DNA of 64,000 bases from Acorus gramineus (GCA_030737835.1 CM060851.1:682001-746000), one strand, 5' to 3'; positions 13,901 through 25,750 are shown, counted from the first letter of the stretch. Made by a program: numbers and translations. The notes: generated by a model not told the origin, from the letters alone.

Positions 13901-16900
13901 AATCCTTGTTATATTACACATTCCTAGAATCCTATTTTATTCTGTATTAACAGATCTCATCGATTCCAATTCCCATGTTTTATTAGGTGAAATGTTGAAG
14001 AGTTCCCCTCCGCCATCAAAGAATCTCTCAAAATATGCTCCACTAATTCATGTTATGAAGGTTGGTTTGTCAACGGCGCATTGAAGGATGTAGAGCATGT
14101 TTTGTAGCTTGGTTAGCTGCAATGGTTGTTTTAACAAATTTTTATTTTCTGTTGTAAGGTCAAACCGGAAAAAGTGAATGTTATAATTGGCACTGGTGGA
14201 AAGAAGGTGAAGAGCATCATTGAGGAGACAGGAGTAGAAGCTATTGAAACACAAGATGATGGCATTGTAGGCATTATTTAGGCTTTCTAACTTTATCACG
14301 TGTGATTGTTTAATTCCTTATCTGACCATATCTGGTTTTCTAATAGGTTAAAATCACTGCCAGGGACTTGTCAAGCTTGGAAAAGTCAAAAGCCATAATT
14401 AGCAGTCTGACAATGGTTCCAACAGTTGGTGATATATACAAGTCTGATCTTAGTATCCCATTCATGCTACAATGTTATCTTTAATGATGAATTAGTTCTC
14501 ATTGAACTACTACATTGCATGATTGTCCTTATCTTAATTCTGAATTTACTAAAATAGTAATATATTTATCATCATGGAAATTTGTCCTTTCATTTTTGGT
14601 CTTTCTAAAGAGTGTTTTGCTTCTTTATACACCCACATGTGGCTCCCTTCCCTGGGATGCTGCTTTTCTCACTACCATCCAGGGCTGGTCAATATGTGTT
14701 CGTGTAATGATTTCTCAGTGAAAGGCATTACTTGTCAATAAAATGTGTTTGTGAAAAAAATGTCAAAGGTTAAGATTGTATCCATTTTCCTCTCTCTCAC
14801 CATCCTTCATATTGGGTGGTGGCATTTTGAGTAAAATTATTAATTTTTTTCAAGCCTTCAGAGTAGTCACTTTTTGTGAGAAAGAAATGCCAAAAGGTTA
14901 GGACTATATCCACTCTCTTCCTTTCCAACACCCTGAAATATGTCAGAGAACTCGGGGAGATAGCCTATATGGCTTTTTATTATTTTCCTTATATTTTTCA
15001 ATCTTTCCATCCAATCTCCTAGACCATCTTGCCCATATGGTCTCCAATTTTACTGAATATGTCCAGATTAGCTTCCTCAATTTATTCATATCAGCTGTTT
15101 GTTTAACCTGCTGTTCCTACCTCCTAATTAACCAAATATCAGCACAACATCCTGATTTTGTCACCCAGCCTAGTACTTTTCTCAAAATGTACCACTAAAA
15201 CCTAATTGATAATCTTTGCCATTGGAAATGCAAGTCCTGTTGCTTCTCGAAGAAAGTTGATTCGGAAATTTTTTATTTTACATGAAGATTTTGGCTAATG
15301 TAGAGACTATTGTGTATCTAGAACTTATTTTCCGTGTATGCATGTTTGTTGTCATTAGGAGTCTATTGTTTGACTCTTGTGACATTTTCCTCAGGAACTG
15401 TGAAATCAAATCTATAGCCCCTTATGGTGTCTTTGTTGAGATTGCACCTGGACGTGAGGTATGTCTCAAATATTATTTCTCTTCATGCCTATATTCAATA
15501 TTAAGGCCCCGTTTGGTTGCGCGATTCGGCGCGCTTTTGCTTTTTGAAAAGCTAAAAGCGTGCAGCCAAACGGGGCAGCTTTTTGCAGAATCGGAAGTTG
15601 GATTCCTTTTAATTTTTCCCTCGAAATCTGTGTTTTAAAAAGCTCAGAAACAACGTTTTTTTATCGGAATCGATTTTTTGAATTGAAAAGCAACTTTCTC
15701 TGCCAAACATTAAACTCTTTCAAATATTGATTCCTGATTTAAAAAAAAAGCATCCTAAAAAAGTCAACGTCTAAAATTATCTTAAAAAGCAGTTTTATTC
15801 CAAAAGCTACTTTTCAATCTGTGTTTCCAAACATCTTAGACTCAGTGTGTATATCCGGGGTTTTGCTTTGTTATTCATGTAAACTGGTATGATGTTCCGA
15901 TTTAAAAATGAGACATTCAAGTGCTCCATAAAAATCTTGGAAGTTGGAACTATAAGTTGTAGTATATGATGGTTGATTTTATTGTAAAATATTATACAAT
16001 TCTACTCCATCATAATAAATTCAAGTATAAAAAGTTGTATTAGTTTATATGCTATCATTAACACCAGAAGGATATATATTGCAGGGACTCTGTCATATTA
16101 GTGAACTAAGTTCGGACTGGCTGGCAAAGGCTGAGGACGTAAGCATGCATATATTTCCCTGTGATTTCTCACCCTATTGAACAGTTCCTTAACTTGCTTC
16201 CATCATATTTTTGTAGGCTTTTAAAGTTGGGGAGCGCATGGATGTCAAACTCATTGAGGTTTAACAAAACATCCTATCTGTTCTCTTATTTCTAAAAAAA
16301 CTTTGAAATTCCTATAGAAACTGCTCACCATGCCAGTCTTGAAGCGTTTATTGTGCTTCTCTAGTTTTTATAAAATGAAATATGCATAAGCTGCATCTTT
16401 TACTGAGAATAACCAATAAAACTAATGACTAATGAAATCTATAATTTTCCAAGAGTACTTGATGTGTTGAATGATGGGCAACAAGTGCTGGTATCTGTCA
16501 CTAGTTGTATTGAATTCTGCTTATAACATGCAAGGAACAGTTGGATCTCGTAAACCTGTTACCTGATTAGGATGAACTCATGAAACAGATAAACGAGAAG
16601 GGACAACTACGGTTAAGCCGCCGAGCCCTGCTACCTGATGCAAGCCCAGATAAAACCAGCCCGAAGCAGCGATCCAGTTCCCCCCTGAAGGAAAATTCAA
16701 CTGGACAGGATATTGAGCAATCCAAGAGTGCGACTGCAGATGCAGTTTCAAGTGATTCTACTCAGCAAAACTCATCTGAGAAAACTCCCCAAGAGAGAGT
16801 CAGCAAGAAAGTGGTTACCTCCTCAAGAGATGGTCCGTATATCAACAAAGACAGGCAAAGAAAAAACAGCGGTAAAGCGACTACTGAGATGAAAGACGTC

Positions 16901-16939
16901 TCTAGTCTCGTCAATGGTGAAGCGAAAATCAGTGGATGA
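1907..16939 (+). CDS. PNP1: polyribonucleotide nucleotidyltransferase, organellar (PNPase)
   Basis: Phosphorolytic 3'-5' exoribonuclease and RNA tail polymerase of organelles. The reconstructed product is 930 aa from 24 exons, all GT-AG with compatible phases: 1907-2185, 2552-2620, 2914-3020, 3106-3148, 3342-3425, 4678-4742, 4886-5042, 5803-5859, 6764-6877, 7351-7614, 8818-8892, 9793-9906, 11053-11145, 12496-12674, 12809-12992, 13124-13171, 13308-13380, 13987-14060, 14159-14266, 14347-14441, 15395-15458, 16085-16138, 16217-16258, 16589-16939. Residues 1 to about 80 are Ser/Arg/Pro-rich and acid-poor, as in a transit peptide. The first RNase PH-like core includes [17 protein letters not shown] and [13 protein letters not shown] helical linker follows, with an acidic loop ([18 protein letters not shown], near residue 390). 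The second core includes [15 protein letters not shown] and [13 protein letters not shown] domain has GTGG near 704-707. An S1 domain follows, and then a Ser/Lys-rich tail. The length and the ending match the chloroplast rather than the mitochondrial type. The last exon could instead begin at 16571, adding six residues, but 16589 restores the family [13 protein letters not shown] join. Confidence 0.95.
3531..3620 (-). mobile_element. short retroposon-like tail in PNPase intron 5
   Basis: A run of T is followed by GATATCGGAGGGACCTCCC. It resembles the block at 11271-11349 (T run, then GATAACGGAGGTGTCCC), so these are probably two copies of one SINE- or LINE-derived 3' end in reverse orientation. 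I found no clear target duplication at this copy. Confidence 0.35.
4173..4564. repeat. 196-bp tandem duplication in PNPase intron 5
   Basis: Two head-to-tail copies of a 196-bp unit (4173-4368 and 4369-4564), identical as far as I can compare them. Each starts ACATCATTTTTATTTTATAA and ends CATCATTATGTA. It is non-coding, and its identity implies a recent origin. Confidence 0.9.
5490..5522. repeat. (ATTT)n microsatellite
   Basis: A run of TATTTATTTATTTATT in PNPase intron 7. Simple repeat without further features. Confidence 0.8.
10282..10952. mobile_element. 671-bp MULE-like MITE with long TIRs (PNPase intron 12)
   Basis: The left end (GGGAAAAATACATAACACCC) and the reverse complement of the right end (GGGAAAAGTGCATATAACCC) pair over roughly 100 bp, including a shared ACATAACTAAAAxxCAAATCA block. 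Flanks are TTATATTAT (10273-10281) and TTATTTTAT (10953-10961), 8 of 9 identical, as expected for a 9-bp Mutator-type target duplication. There is no transposase. The interior has a purine-only tract around 10660-10750, and the left arm holds a run of about 17 C. Confidence 0.75.
11271..11349 (-). mobile_element. short retroposon with 7-bp target duplication
   Basis: A T run at the left edge, then GATAACGGAGGTGTCCC up to GCACCGACTC. It is flanked by ACTAAAC at 11264-11270 and 11350-11356. A poly-T edge plus flanking direct repeats fits a truncated SINE/LINE in reverse orientation within PNPase intron 13. The family is not certain. Confidence 0.5.
15504..15835. mobile_element. 332-bp insertion with terminal hairpin, copy A only
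   Basis: Absent from the same intron in copy B (near 27873), where the sequence reads straight through CAATATTTAGACTC. The insert begins GGCCCCGTTTGGTTGC. That start is mirrored by GCAGCCAAACGGGGC at 15562-15576, making a hairpin of about 70 bp. TTA lies at both edges, which would suit a Tourist/Harbinger-type MITE, but one T differs from the empty site and the outer TIRs are weak. Confidence 0.6.
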
Positions 16940-17170
16940 GTTTTATTCTGGACTGAGACCTTGCATTTGTACCACTGGAGGAGCTTTTGATGTGTGACAT
17001 TGCAGCAGCAGCTCGTCGGGGGGGGGGGGGGGGGATTGAGGTCAGCTGCGGGTATGATGAATCCATTAAATCTCGGGCGCGCGAGGATTCATCACTGCCA
17101 ATGTTTTTTGCTCTCACAATTTGTTTTCTTTATTAGTGCATCAATTGATTGATTGAGATTCATGTCTTAA
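16940..17170 (+). other. PNPase 3' UTR with poly-G tract
   Basis: Sequence following the PNPase stop. It includes a run of 17 G starting at 17018. The matching run in copy B (near 29055) has 19 G followed by TGGAGG. The polyadenylation site is not resolved. Confidence 0.4.
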
Positions 17171-19462
17171 AATATATTTTTTTTGTTGTAGAACAGTAAA
17201 ATTAATCAAAATGAGTAGTAGCAGTATAGAATGTCTTTGGAGTGGTGACAGACAAAATTATGAACAGGACTTGATGCTTCAATTGCTATTACTGTATGGA
17301 TATGGTGATAACTAGTTTTATTTTTAAGGCTAGGCACAAATACAGGGGTTTTGCAGGGTACACATACATGTATAAATCCATTTAAAAGCCTGTGGGCCGA
17401 ACCCAGACCGAATCCATATTCGGGTTGGTATTGGGCCAGCAGCTCGGGCCAAGACGTATATGTTTGTTGATAAGCGATGGCTTCAGTTGTAACTTGATTT
17501 ATATTTTTTCGAGCGGGTGTTGATATATCCAGTCTGTTTTGTAGTATATCATAAGATATGGGTTCTATGATTTCTATTATAGTGTATGAATTAATTTATT
17601 AATTTATTTTTTGAAATGAAAATTTTTATACTATTATATTTTAATATATGTTTCATTTCTTATAACAGCATGCGCTTAGTACTTAGACATTATTTTTCTA
17701 TCTATCTACCTATATATTAATGGGAAGTGTTTTCAATAATATGTAACATAATGTTACATCTTTACCTCTAATAAATTTGTTAAAATCTATTATTATCCAA
17801 TATTAATATTTTGTCTCCTAATAATCTTATCATAGGATTTTAAATAGACAATTAGATTTTATAAATCAATCTATATCCTAATTTACTGTTAATATTAAAT
17901 GATAATATTACATATTTGTCAAATTTATCTTACTGAATTTATACAGAAGGCTTAATTAATTTTTTTTTTATAGAAACATATGGTTAAGTTACACTTATAA
18001 GATTGAATTTTAAGTTACAATTTTTTTTTAACAACAAAAAAAACTCTCAGGTATAAATTCAAATTCATTCCTCCCTTCCAACCTATACTTATGAGCCCTC
18101 TAAGTAATTTTTTTTCATCCTCTACAAAGGTTATTCCGATTATTATTATTTTTTTGCAACATTATATGATATTATAGTTAGCTTGGTTATATTTAATCAT
18201 TTTTATTATATATATTTCAAAAAATTTGTGGGTAAATCTAAATGAATGATTGTAAGACAAAAAATAAAATAAAACAATAATAATAATAATAATTAAGTTA
18301 TGGGTCTGGCTATTTACACCCCTCATTTTACCGAGCACACCCCTCTTAATTGGATTAAGTGTTGAATATCCATTTATAATTGGATACTAAATACACCAAT
18401 TTTTGTTAGACAAAAATCTCAATCGATGGAAACACAAAAAAAAAATCAACGTTTAGGTTTAATATTCCAAAAGTATGATTGTGAAACCCTAACCACTTAA
18501 TGGATGTAGCCATGTGATTCCGGATCCCATTATATTTTTAAATGGATTTTTTGAATGTATACCATAAAAAATATGGAATTTATTTTTATATCATCATAGA
18601 TATCATATTTATTTTTATACCATTAAAATTTTTCTTTATGTAAAAATGTGCCCCTCTTTTATCCCTTTTAACCAAAATAAACCTTAACTATAGTTAATTT
18701 ATTGACCAAGAAGTAAAAATGATAAAAATAACCTTAATACATAATATTTATCATAATGTAAATAATTAAACATAATAACCTAATTAATTTTATGTTCTTT
18801 CCAAATCAATCGTGAGCCATTCAACTTTACCCCTTTTTTCATTTTCTTCCAATCAAGATCTATTTTTTTTAATTTTTCATTTTGTAATATATGATTAATT
18901 GTTATCAAAATAATTTTATTTTATTTTTACTAATTTAAGTTTTAATGATTATTATGTCTTTGTTAATAAATAGTTTATATGATTAATTTTTTATGTTTTT
19001 TTATTTTAGGTGAAATTTATCATTTTCATGTTAAAATTAATAATTTTTATTTTTATAAATATTGTATTTGGTAATGATAAATATGTAAAAATAAAATAAA
19101 ATAAGTGTGATTTGGTCATTTCTCTAAGACTTTAACTGTTTTAATAGAAATTTGGATGGAAATTAACTAGAATGGTACATATGCATGAGCTCTCTATATT
19201 TCAATGACATAAAAATAAATAAGTTGTTTGGAGTGATATAAAATTAAATAGCATGTTTTTGGATGATATACATGCAAAAAAACCCTTTTTAATTGCAAGA
19301 TTGACTCTGATCCAGTTTTTATTGTAAGCCCTAGGTCAATTTTAACTAGGTCAGTGCTCCCACCTTAGCGCACACTTAGATTAGTCAATTAGGATTTTCA
19401 TGGACAAAATGTCCATGCTCGTGGATTTGTAAATCTTGTGTTTTTCAATCAGGACTTTGGTT
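17171..19462. other. AT-rich intergenic, no gene seen
   Basis: Very AT-rich DNA, matched almost base for base by copy B (about 29,220-31,410). It contains (TAA)n near 18,280 and scattered poly-A/T runs. There is no credible coding frame. Confidence 0.7.
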
Positions 19463-19790
19463 CGTGGACAAAAAGTCCAGCGTTATTCGATTGAGACATT
19501 ATTTCGTAGACATAAAGTCCAGCGTTATTCGATTGAGACATTATTTCGTGGACATAAAGTCTAGCGTTATTCGATTGAGACATTATTTCGTGGACATAAA
19601 GTCCAGCATTATTCGATTGAGACATTATTTCGTGGACATAAAGTCCAGCGTTATTCGATTGAGACATTATTTCGTGGACATAAAGTCCAGCGTTATTCGA
19701 TTGAGACATTATTTCGTGGACATAAAGTCTAGTGTTATTCGATTAAGACATTATTTCGTGGACAAAAAGTCCAGCGTTATTCGATTGAGA
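19463..19790. repeat. 42-bp minisatellite, about 8 units, copy A only
   Basis: Nearly eight head-to-tail units of 42 bp, each CGTGGACATAAAGTCCAGCG plus TTATTCGATTGAGACATTATTT, with occasional substitutions (CGTAGAC, TCTAGCG, CAGCATT). Because 42 is a multiple of three and the unit lacks stops in some frames, long frames appear on both strands. These are not genes. The array is missing from copy B, which departs from copy A near 31,413. Confidence 0.9.
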
Positions 19791-20087
19791 CTCCTCATGG
19801 TAGACATTTTGTCATGTGTTATTCAATTTAAACAGGATTTGCGAAGACTTTCATAAGTGATGGATTCTTGTGGACTTTTGTGGATTTTAGAGAGAGAAAT
19901 ATAAAGGAAAAGGTCATTTCAAAATCCCACTCAAATGGATGGGATTCTCATGGACTTTTATTCCAGCATTGTGAATATTTCTTCTTTTAACAAATCTACT
20001 TTATGATTTTTATCACATGCCTTTCATATTTTTATTCACTTTTTTTTTTCTTTATTTATCATTTTTTTTTTATGAATGTCCATATGT

Positions 20088-21591
20088 ATGAAATATGGGC
20101 ACGGCTATCCCCACCAAGGGTTTTTCTTACCCCACCAATCGGAAAAAAAAAAATCGGTGTTTTATCTTTTCCCACCGATCCGGCCAGGTCGACCAGATTT
20201 GGTCGCCACTTCAGGTTTTGGACGACCGGACTTAGTCGCCATTTCAGGTTTTGGGCGACCGGACTTGATCGTCGTTTCAGGTTTCGGACGACCGGACTTG
20301 GTCGAACAGGATTTGTAATAAAGTTTATAATTTTTTTCTTGGAAACATAATCTCATGACGTATATCTTCCTTGAATCATTCATACCACTCCAAGTCTGAG
20401 TTGTAATGTAAGGAGAATCAATTATTATTCTTAAATGTAGAATATAAGAACATCTTTTAAGTTTTTAGCCAATTTATTATAAAACTGGCCTTAGGTCAGT
20501 TTTAACCAAGTTAGATTTTTTTTCTTTTCTTTACATGGGTGCTTATAAGACGTGATTACATCTCATGTACAAATATCTTTTCATTTAATTTTATTTTTTA
20601 ATTTTAAAATTTAAATTAAATCTGATTGGCACCGGAACGGGGAGGGAGAAAAAAAATATGATGTGGGTGGGTTTGCAATGTGTGAAAAATATAAAGGGGT
20701 GGGGTTATAGTTTATAAAATTTAAGCGGGGTGGGGTGAAATGTTTTTTTTTGGAACATTTACTCGAGTATCCAAATCCATATCTAAATTTTTTCATCTGA
20801 ATCCGAAACATTAGGATTGGATGCAATTTTTTCGTGGTTGATGAAATATGGGCACGGCTATCCCCACCAAGGGTTTTTCTTACCCCACCAATCGGAAAAA
20901 AAAAAATCGGTGTTTTATCTTTTCCCACCGATCCGGCCAGGTCGACCAGATTTGGTCGCCACTTCAGGTTTTGGACGACCGGACTTGGTCGCCATTTCAG
21001 ATTTTGGGCGACCGGACTTGATTGTCATTTCAGGTTTCGGACGACCGAACTTGGTCGAACAGGATTTGTAATAAAGTTTATAATTTTTTTCTTGGAAATA
21101 TAATCTCATGACGTATATCTTCCTTGAATCCTTCATACCACTCCAAGTCTGAGTTGTAAGGTAAGGAGAATCAATTATTATTCTTAAATGTAGAATATAA
21201 GAACATCTTTTAAGTTTTTAGCCAATTTATTATAAAACTCGCCTTAGGTCAGTTTTAACCAAGTTAGATTTTTTTTCTTTTCTTTACATGGGTGCTTATA
21301 AGACGTGATTACATCTCATGTACAAATATCTTTTCATTTAATTTTATTTTTTAATTTTAAAATTTAAATTAAATCTGATTGGCACCGGAACGGGGAGGGA
21401 GAAAAAATATGATTTGGGTGGGTTTGCAATGTGTGAAAAATATAAAGGGGTGGGGTTATAGTTTATAAAATTTAAGCGGGGTGGGGTGAAATGTTTTTTT
21501 TTGGAACATTTACTCGAGTATCCAAATCCATATCTAAATTTTTTCATCTGAATCCGAAACATTAGGATTGGATGCAATTTTTTCGTGGTTG
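20088..21591. repeat. 753/751-bp tandem duplication upstream of F-box A
   Basis: Units 20088-20840 and 20841-21591 share the start ATGAAATATGGGCACGGC and the end TTTTTTCGTGGTTG. Each unit holds an inner 33-bp array (about 3.5 copies of a GACCGGACTTGGTCGCC-type motif, near 20189-20312 and 20942-21063). In copy B only one, shorter module is present (about 32,030-32,437), and it lacks the 33-bp array. Confidence 0.85.
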
Positions 21592-22792
21592 ATGAAGGTA
21601 AACCTTTTTAATTGGATTATATATTTGGTGATTTGGTCTCTCATCATCAACAACAACATAACAAAATCAATATGGCTGCAGATTTTTTACATTGAAGTGA
21701 TCAAACATTATTGATTCAATTTCATCAGTAAAGGTCCCTCCTTTCCCTCTTTTTCTTTCTTTTGTTTTTTTTTTTATTTAAGTTTTATCGGGCCTATTTG
21801 ATGTTCTACCCAAAGTTTCAATTTTTTATGTTTATTCATTTTCCTTATCATAAGATCCAAAGCTCAAACGGTTTCTTTGTGAAAAAAGTTATTATGGGTT
21901 GCTTAAATTTGATGTGATTTTCCCCTTTCATGCTGATTAGTGGAAAAAAAGACCTAAAAATTGGTCTTTTTCTTTCTTGTTTATGATTTATCCATTGATT
22001 TATTGTAACGCATATTTTAGATAAATTGGGTATTGAAATTTATATAGTTCCAATTCCAATGTTTGAAAGCTCTTATAAAATATAATCAGAATACTCAATC
22101 CCACTATTCCAGTGACCTTCTAAACAAAGAAAAAATATTTTGTTGTATTTTTTTGTTTCTTACAAGGTTTGACTTCATTTGATTCGGTTTTGATGAATTT
22201 GTTAGGATTTTTTGTACTTGGTCAACTTTTGATATTCAGTTAGTTTTTTTATTGTGTCATATTTTGTTAGTTTATAATTATAAAGGATTAAATGAGTTTG
22301 TTAAGAACTTAATATTAGATTTCTTCATATCAACCTGTGGGATACATAGTCAATTTGTTATTGTTGTTGTTGTTATTGTAATTCTCCATTCATAGTTGGT
22401 TTGGTATTTAATTTGTAAGTTTGATAAGTGGAAATCTTAAATTGGGAGGTTGCAGAGTTTTGTTCATTCAACAAAAGAAGATTTTCGTTTTGTGCCAACC
22501 CTGGTCTGCATAAAGATCCTTTCTTTTTAATTATATTGTCTTGCTATTCATATTGTAAGATAATAATTTTACTATATATTCATGTTATTTCTTTTAAGAA
22601 TTCTACAGTACAACAGATTTTGTTCAATGGATCAATTGTTGCATTGCTATTTCCATGCTCTTCCTTTCACATTTTTATTTCTTGTGGTCTTCTGTATGTT
22701 AATCCACTTTGGCTTGATAGTCTGATTGCTATAATGGCAGGTTGAGAAGGTGGGTTCGAGCTTGAGTCTTGACTTTCTTGGTGATTGAAATT
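21592..22792 (+). promoter_or_regulatory. F-box A leader region with probable 5' UTR intron
   Basis: A candidate donor (GATGAAG|GTAAAC near 21597) and a candidate acceptor (ATAATGGCAG|GTTGAGAAGG near 22741) bracket a leader intron of about 1.1 kb. The acceptor and the block before it (TTAATCCACTTTGGCTTGA) are also conserved upstream of F-box B and, at greater divergence, F-box C, which supports a real 5' UTR intron. The 105-codon frame at 22428-22745 lies inside this intron and is not taken as coding. Confidence 0.5.
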
Positions 22793-24438
22793 ATGGAAGA
22801 GGATCACATTAGTGCACTGCCTGATGACATTCTCCTTTCCATCATTTCACTTCTTCCAATGAGAGAGGGATCAAGAACTGCTATTCTATCTCGCCGATGG
22901 AGACTCTTTGACAAGTGCATTTTCAACCTTAACTTTGAAGTTGCCAATATACTTGGAGACAATTTCTCTTTAGAACGCAACAAAAACCTTGATCGAAACG
23001 AGAAAGAGGTTTTTTTATTGAATCGAAAGCTCAAGCTTATAGAAGTTGTTGATCAATTATTGCGTCTTCGCCCCCATGGGATCAAGATGGTGTCATTGAG
23101 GATATGTTTACTGTTGGACATCGCTGACACGTCTTATCTCAATCGATGGATTGGACAAGCAGTTTCATGTGATATCGAAAATCTTGATCTTACTCTTAGC
23201 GACGTTGAGCATGGTCATTCTGAACCTGAAGAATACTATATTTTTCCTTTCCATCTTTTGGCCCTTAAGGGAAAGCATTTACCTTATTTAAAGAGCTTGA
23301 ACGTAGAATATCTCACCATGAGACCTCATCCTGATTTTTGCGGCTTCAAGTCTCTTACCAAACTCTCTTTGAATCATTTGAAGATGTCAGATAGAGATTT
23401 AAGCCAGGTCTTATCTGGTTGTTCTCTTCTAGAATGGTTGAGCATATGCGCCTGTTTTGATCCTGTTAGCTTAGAAATCCCTTCCAGTTGCTTTCGGCTT
23501 GTGCATCTTATAGTAGTGTGTTGTTTAAAGTTGGAGAATATCCATGTTAGTGCGCCGAGTGTAACTACTTTAGAATATCAGGGGCGCGTGATAAACCTTT
23601 TGTTTGACAAAGTTCCACTATTGAAACATGCCAATTATCATATTCACGGTGATAAAAGTGGTGGTATCAAATATATATTCTCCAAATTCGCCATGCTTCT
23701 TCCTCAGCTGGAGTCTCTTGATCTATCTATTTGTAACTATGTTGAGGTGAGTTGAAAAAGTTGTTTGAATTCACTTTCTCTCTTCTTCTTTTTTATGTAG
23801 AGATTGATTTTCTTTTTCAATTGTTTGTACAGGAAGGCACTATTCCACACTATTTTCCTCCTCAGTTTACAAATCTCAAGCGATTATTAGTTTCTACTAG
23901 TAGTAACTCAGAACATGATCTTCTCTGGCTGATATCCCTTTTGATGGCTTGCCCTCTCCTAGAAGAATTATTGCTTGATGTAAGTAAATCACTTGATTAT
24001 TTGAATACTTTAATGTATATTTAATCAATGAATGATGCTTCTTATTAAATTAGAATTATGGGGTCTGAGTTTATTTTATTTTTGTCTACTAATTTCATGC
24101 TTTTTTAATGGTTGTAGGTAACAGTATATGATGAAAATGATTCATATTACAAAGGGCAAGTGATGAAGCTTGACCCAAGATGCCCTCTCAAGTACTTGAA
24201 AGTGGTCGAGATACGCGGATTCACTGGTTTTTGGAATCAAATTGACTTTGCATCACGCGTGCTGAGGGATACGGTTTCGCTGGAAACCATGACTATTGTC
24301 AATAACGGAAAAGATTATGTGAATGGAAAATGGGAAACAAATGGAATCTACAAAGGCGTGAAAAGGTACCATCGTAGGATCCATAGATTCCTCTCCAAAA
24401 GAGTGCCTAAAGGAGCTAAGCTGGTATTGATTGATTGA
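22793..24438 (+). CDS. F-box/LRR protein with FBD domain, gene A
   Basis: Exons 22793-23746, 23833-23979 and 24118-24438, all GT-AG and in phase 0, give 473 aa. Start chosen at the ATG giving MEEDHISALPDDILLS, which aligns with genes B and C. An upstream in-frame ATG at 22769 lies just after the leader acceptor and is less likely. Residues 1-45 form the F-box (LPDDILLSIISLLPMREGSR then LSRRWR). The middle is a plant F-box LRR region with LEWLSI, LVHLIV and LESLDLS repeats. The C-terminal part, from CPLKYLKVVEIRGFTGFWNQ, is an FBD domain. F-box proteins of this class are substrate adaptors of SCF (SKP1-cullin) ubiquitin ligases. Substrate unknown. The sequence looks intact. Confidence 0.88.
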
Positions 24439-25750
24439 TTGGCATCAAGTGTTTATCTCATGATAATCTTATACAATTTGTAACTTACGTTATAATGTGG
24501 TTTTCCATGACTGATGTTATTTATGATGTTCCCTTTTCCCTTTTAGAATGAAATATAATTGTTTTTCTTCTTCTTTTCATCTCTAGGATAAATGAATATA
24601 TTTCTTACGATAGCAAAAAGCGCTCAGTAATCCTCAACCTCACATAATCATCAATCAGATATCATCTTATGATCAATTTTATAAAGTTCATATATTTAAA
24701 AATCTAGAAAGTTTCAAATTGGCTCATCCTATCACCAGTTCCACCTCTTGAAAAAATATACTCTGCCATTTATAATCAGGTTGGTTAGGTTTGATTTGAT
24801 GTCCAATTTAGTGATATAAATAGTTTGTACTGCTTTTTGTGTGCATATTACATCAACCACTACATGTGCACTAATATATTGCATCATCTACTACATCTAA
24901 AGACCTGTGACACCTTTTTGATTCTCATACCATCTTAAATAGTTTCTGATCATGTTTTAAATGTACCCACTTTTCAAATAATGTCCCAACGTAATTATAC
25001 AAAGCATGTCACTCTTCTGGGATTTTCTTCTTACATAGCATCTCAATATTTACACTTTTGGGCAGAGTATCACTATCAATTTTTGAAAAAATTAATTAAG
25101 AGTCCCTAGGGATACTGCTGTAATAACAATAGGTTCTTTGACTTTTTTTTACTTTTGTTTAGATAATCATCCATCCATCCATATTGTTTGAGTCATTCCA
25201 TCAATCCTTAGTTAATCATACCCTTTTTTCTTCCCTTTTTAACCCCAACCTCATGTTTTCCTCCCCTCCTAACATAACAAAAAATATAATAGTGTACATG
25301 AGGAGCATAACAGTGTACAAGAGGAACATAACAGTGAATTTTGGAGTGCTATTGAAATCACCACCACATATTTAAATCATCTGCGGTTTAAATCACCAAT
25401 ACGGATTTACCAAATTATCATAAAGTAATATTTATATTTTATGTTTATAACTTTCATTATTTTTGATAATCTGTTATCCGAGCATCACTCTCTTTCACTC
25501 TTCGAATAACTTTTGCTGTATACTCCCCTTGAAACATTGGTATGTCTTGTTGTCCCCATTCCATGCTCGTTCCCTTTATGAAGTGCTCGCCATATTTGAT
25601 GACAAACATACCATACAGTTAACCCTAAAAACACTATAAATTAATTAATATCGTATCGTTTACGTTGGAACATTATTAATGACTATATAATAATAATTCG
25701 TACCCATTTGATTGTTGTCGGCATTGGTCATCCCTTGTGAGTGCTCAGTC
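24439..25750. other. intergenic 3' flank of F-box A
   Basis: AT-rich DNA repeated at 35,289-36,617 in copy B with small indels (for example TCTCTTCTTTGT added near 36,105). No gene seen. Confidence 0.6.

Larger units (their letters stand above)
13513..25750. repeat. tandem segmental duplication, copy A (12,238 bp)
   Basis: Runs from PNPase intron 17 through PNPase exons 18-24, the intergenic region and F-box gene A. The repeat starts AATCTAAAATACATTATCG (13513 and 25751) and ends at CTTGTGAGTGCTCAGTCAA (about 25752 and 36619). The overlap AA is the only junction homology. Copy A has private insertions: 15504-15835, the 42-bp array near 19463, and an internal 753-bp duplication. It lacks about 140 bp found in copy B at about 26985-27122. 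Confidence 0.95.

Noticed and set aside
16571..16588. Alternative acceptor for PNPase exon 24 (GATTAG), adding DELMKQ
   Set aside because: Joining at 16589 restores the conserved LIE-(V/I)NEKGQLRLS core of the S1 domain. The earlier site would insert six residues there, though minor use cannot be excluded.
19463..19790. CRISPR-like array
   Set aside because: The units are contiguous 42-mers with no distinct spacers, and the surrounding genes are plant nuclear genes.
19449..19856. Long repetitive open frames (86 aa minus, 130 aa plus) that look like a repeat protein
   Set aside because: They come from the 42-bp minisatellite, whose length is a multiple of three. Both strands are open, no domain is recognisable, and the array is absent from copy B.
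20003..21103. Arg/Gly-rich frames through the 33-bp arrays
   Set aside because: Product of a short array in frame. Three overlapping frames are open and there is no homologous protein.
22428..22745. 105-codon frame upstream of F-box A (identical at 33,273-33,590)
   Set aside because: It lies inside the probable 5' UTR intron, ends at the AATGGCAG acceptor, and has no domain. Its identity between copies reflects the recent duplication.
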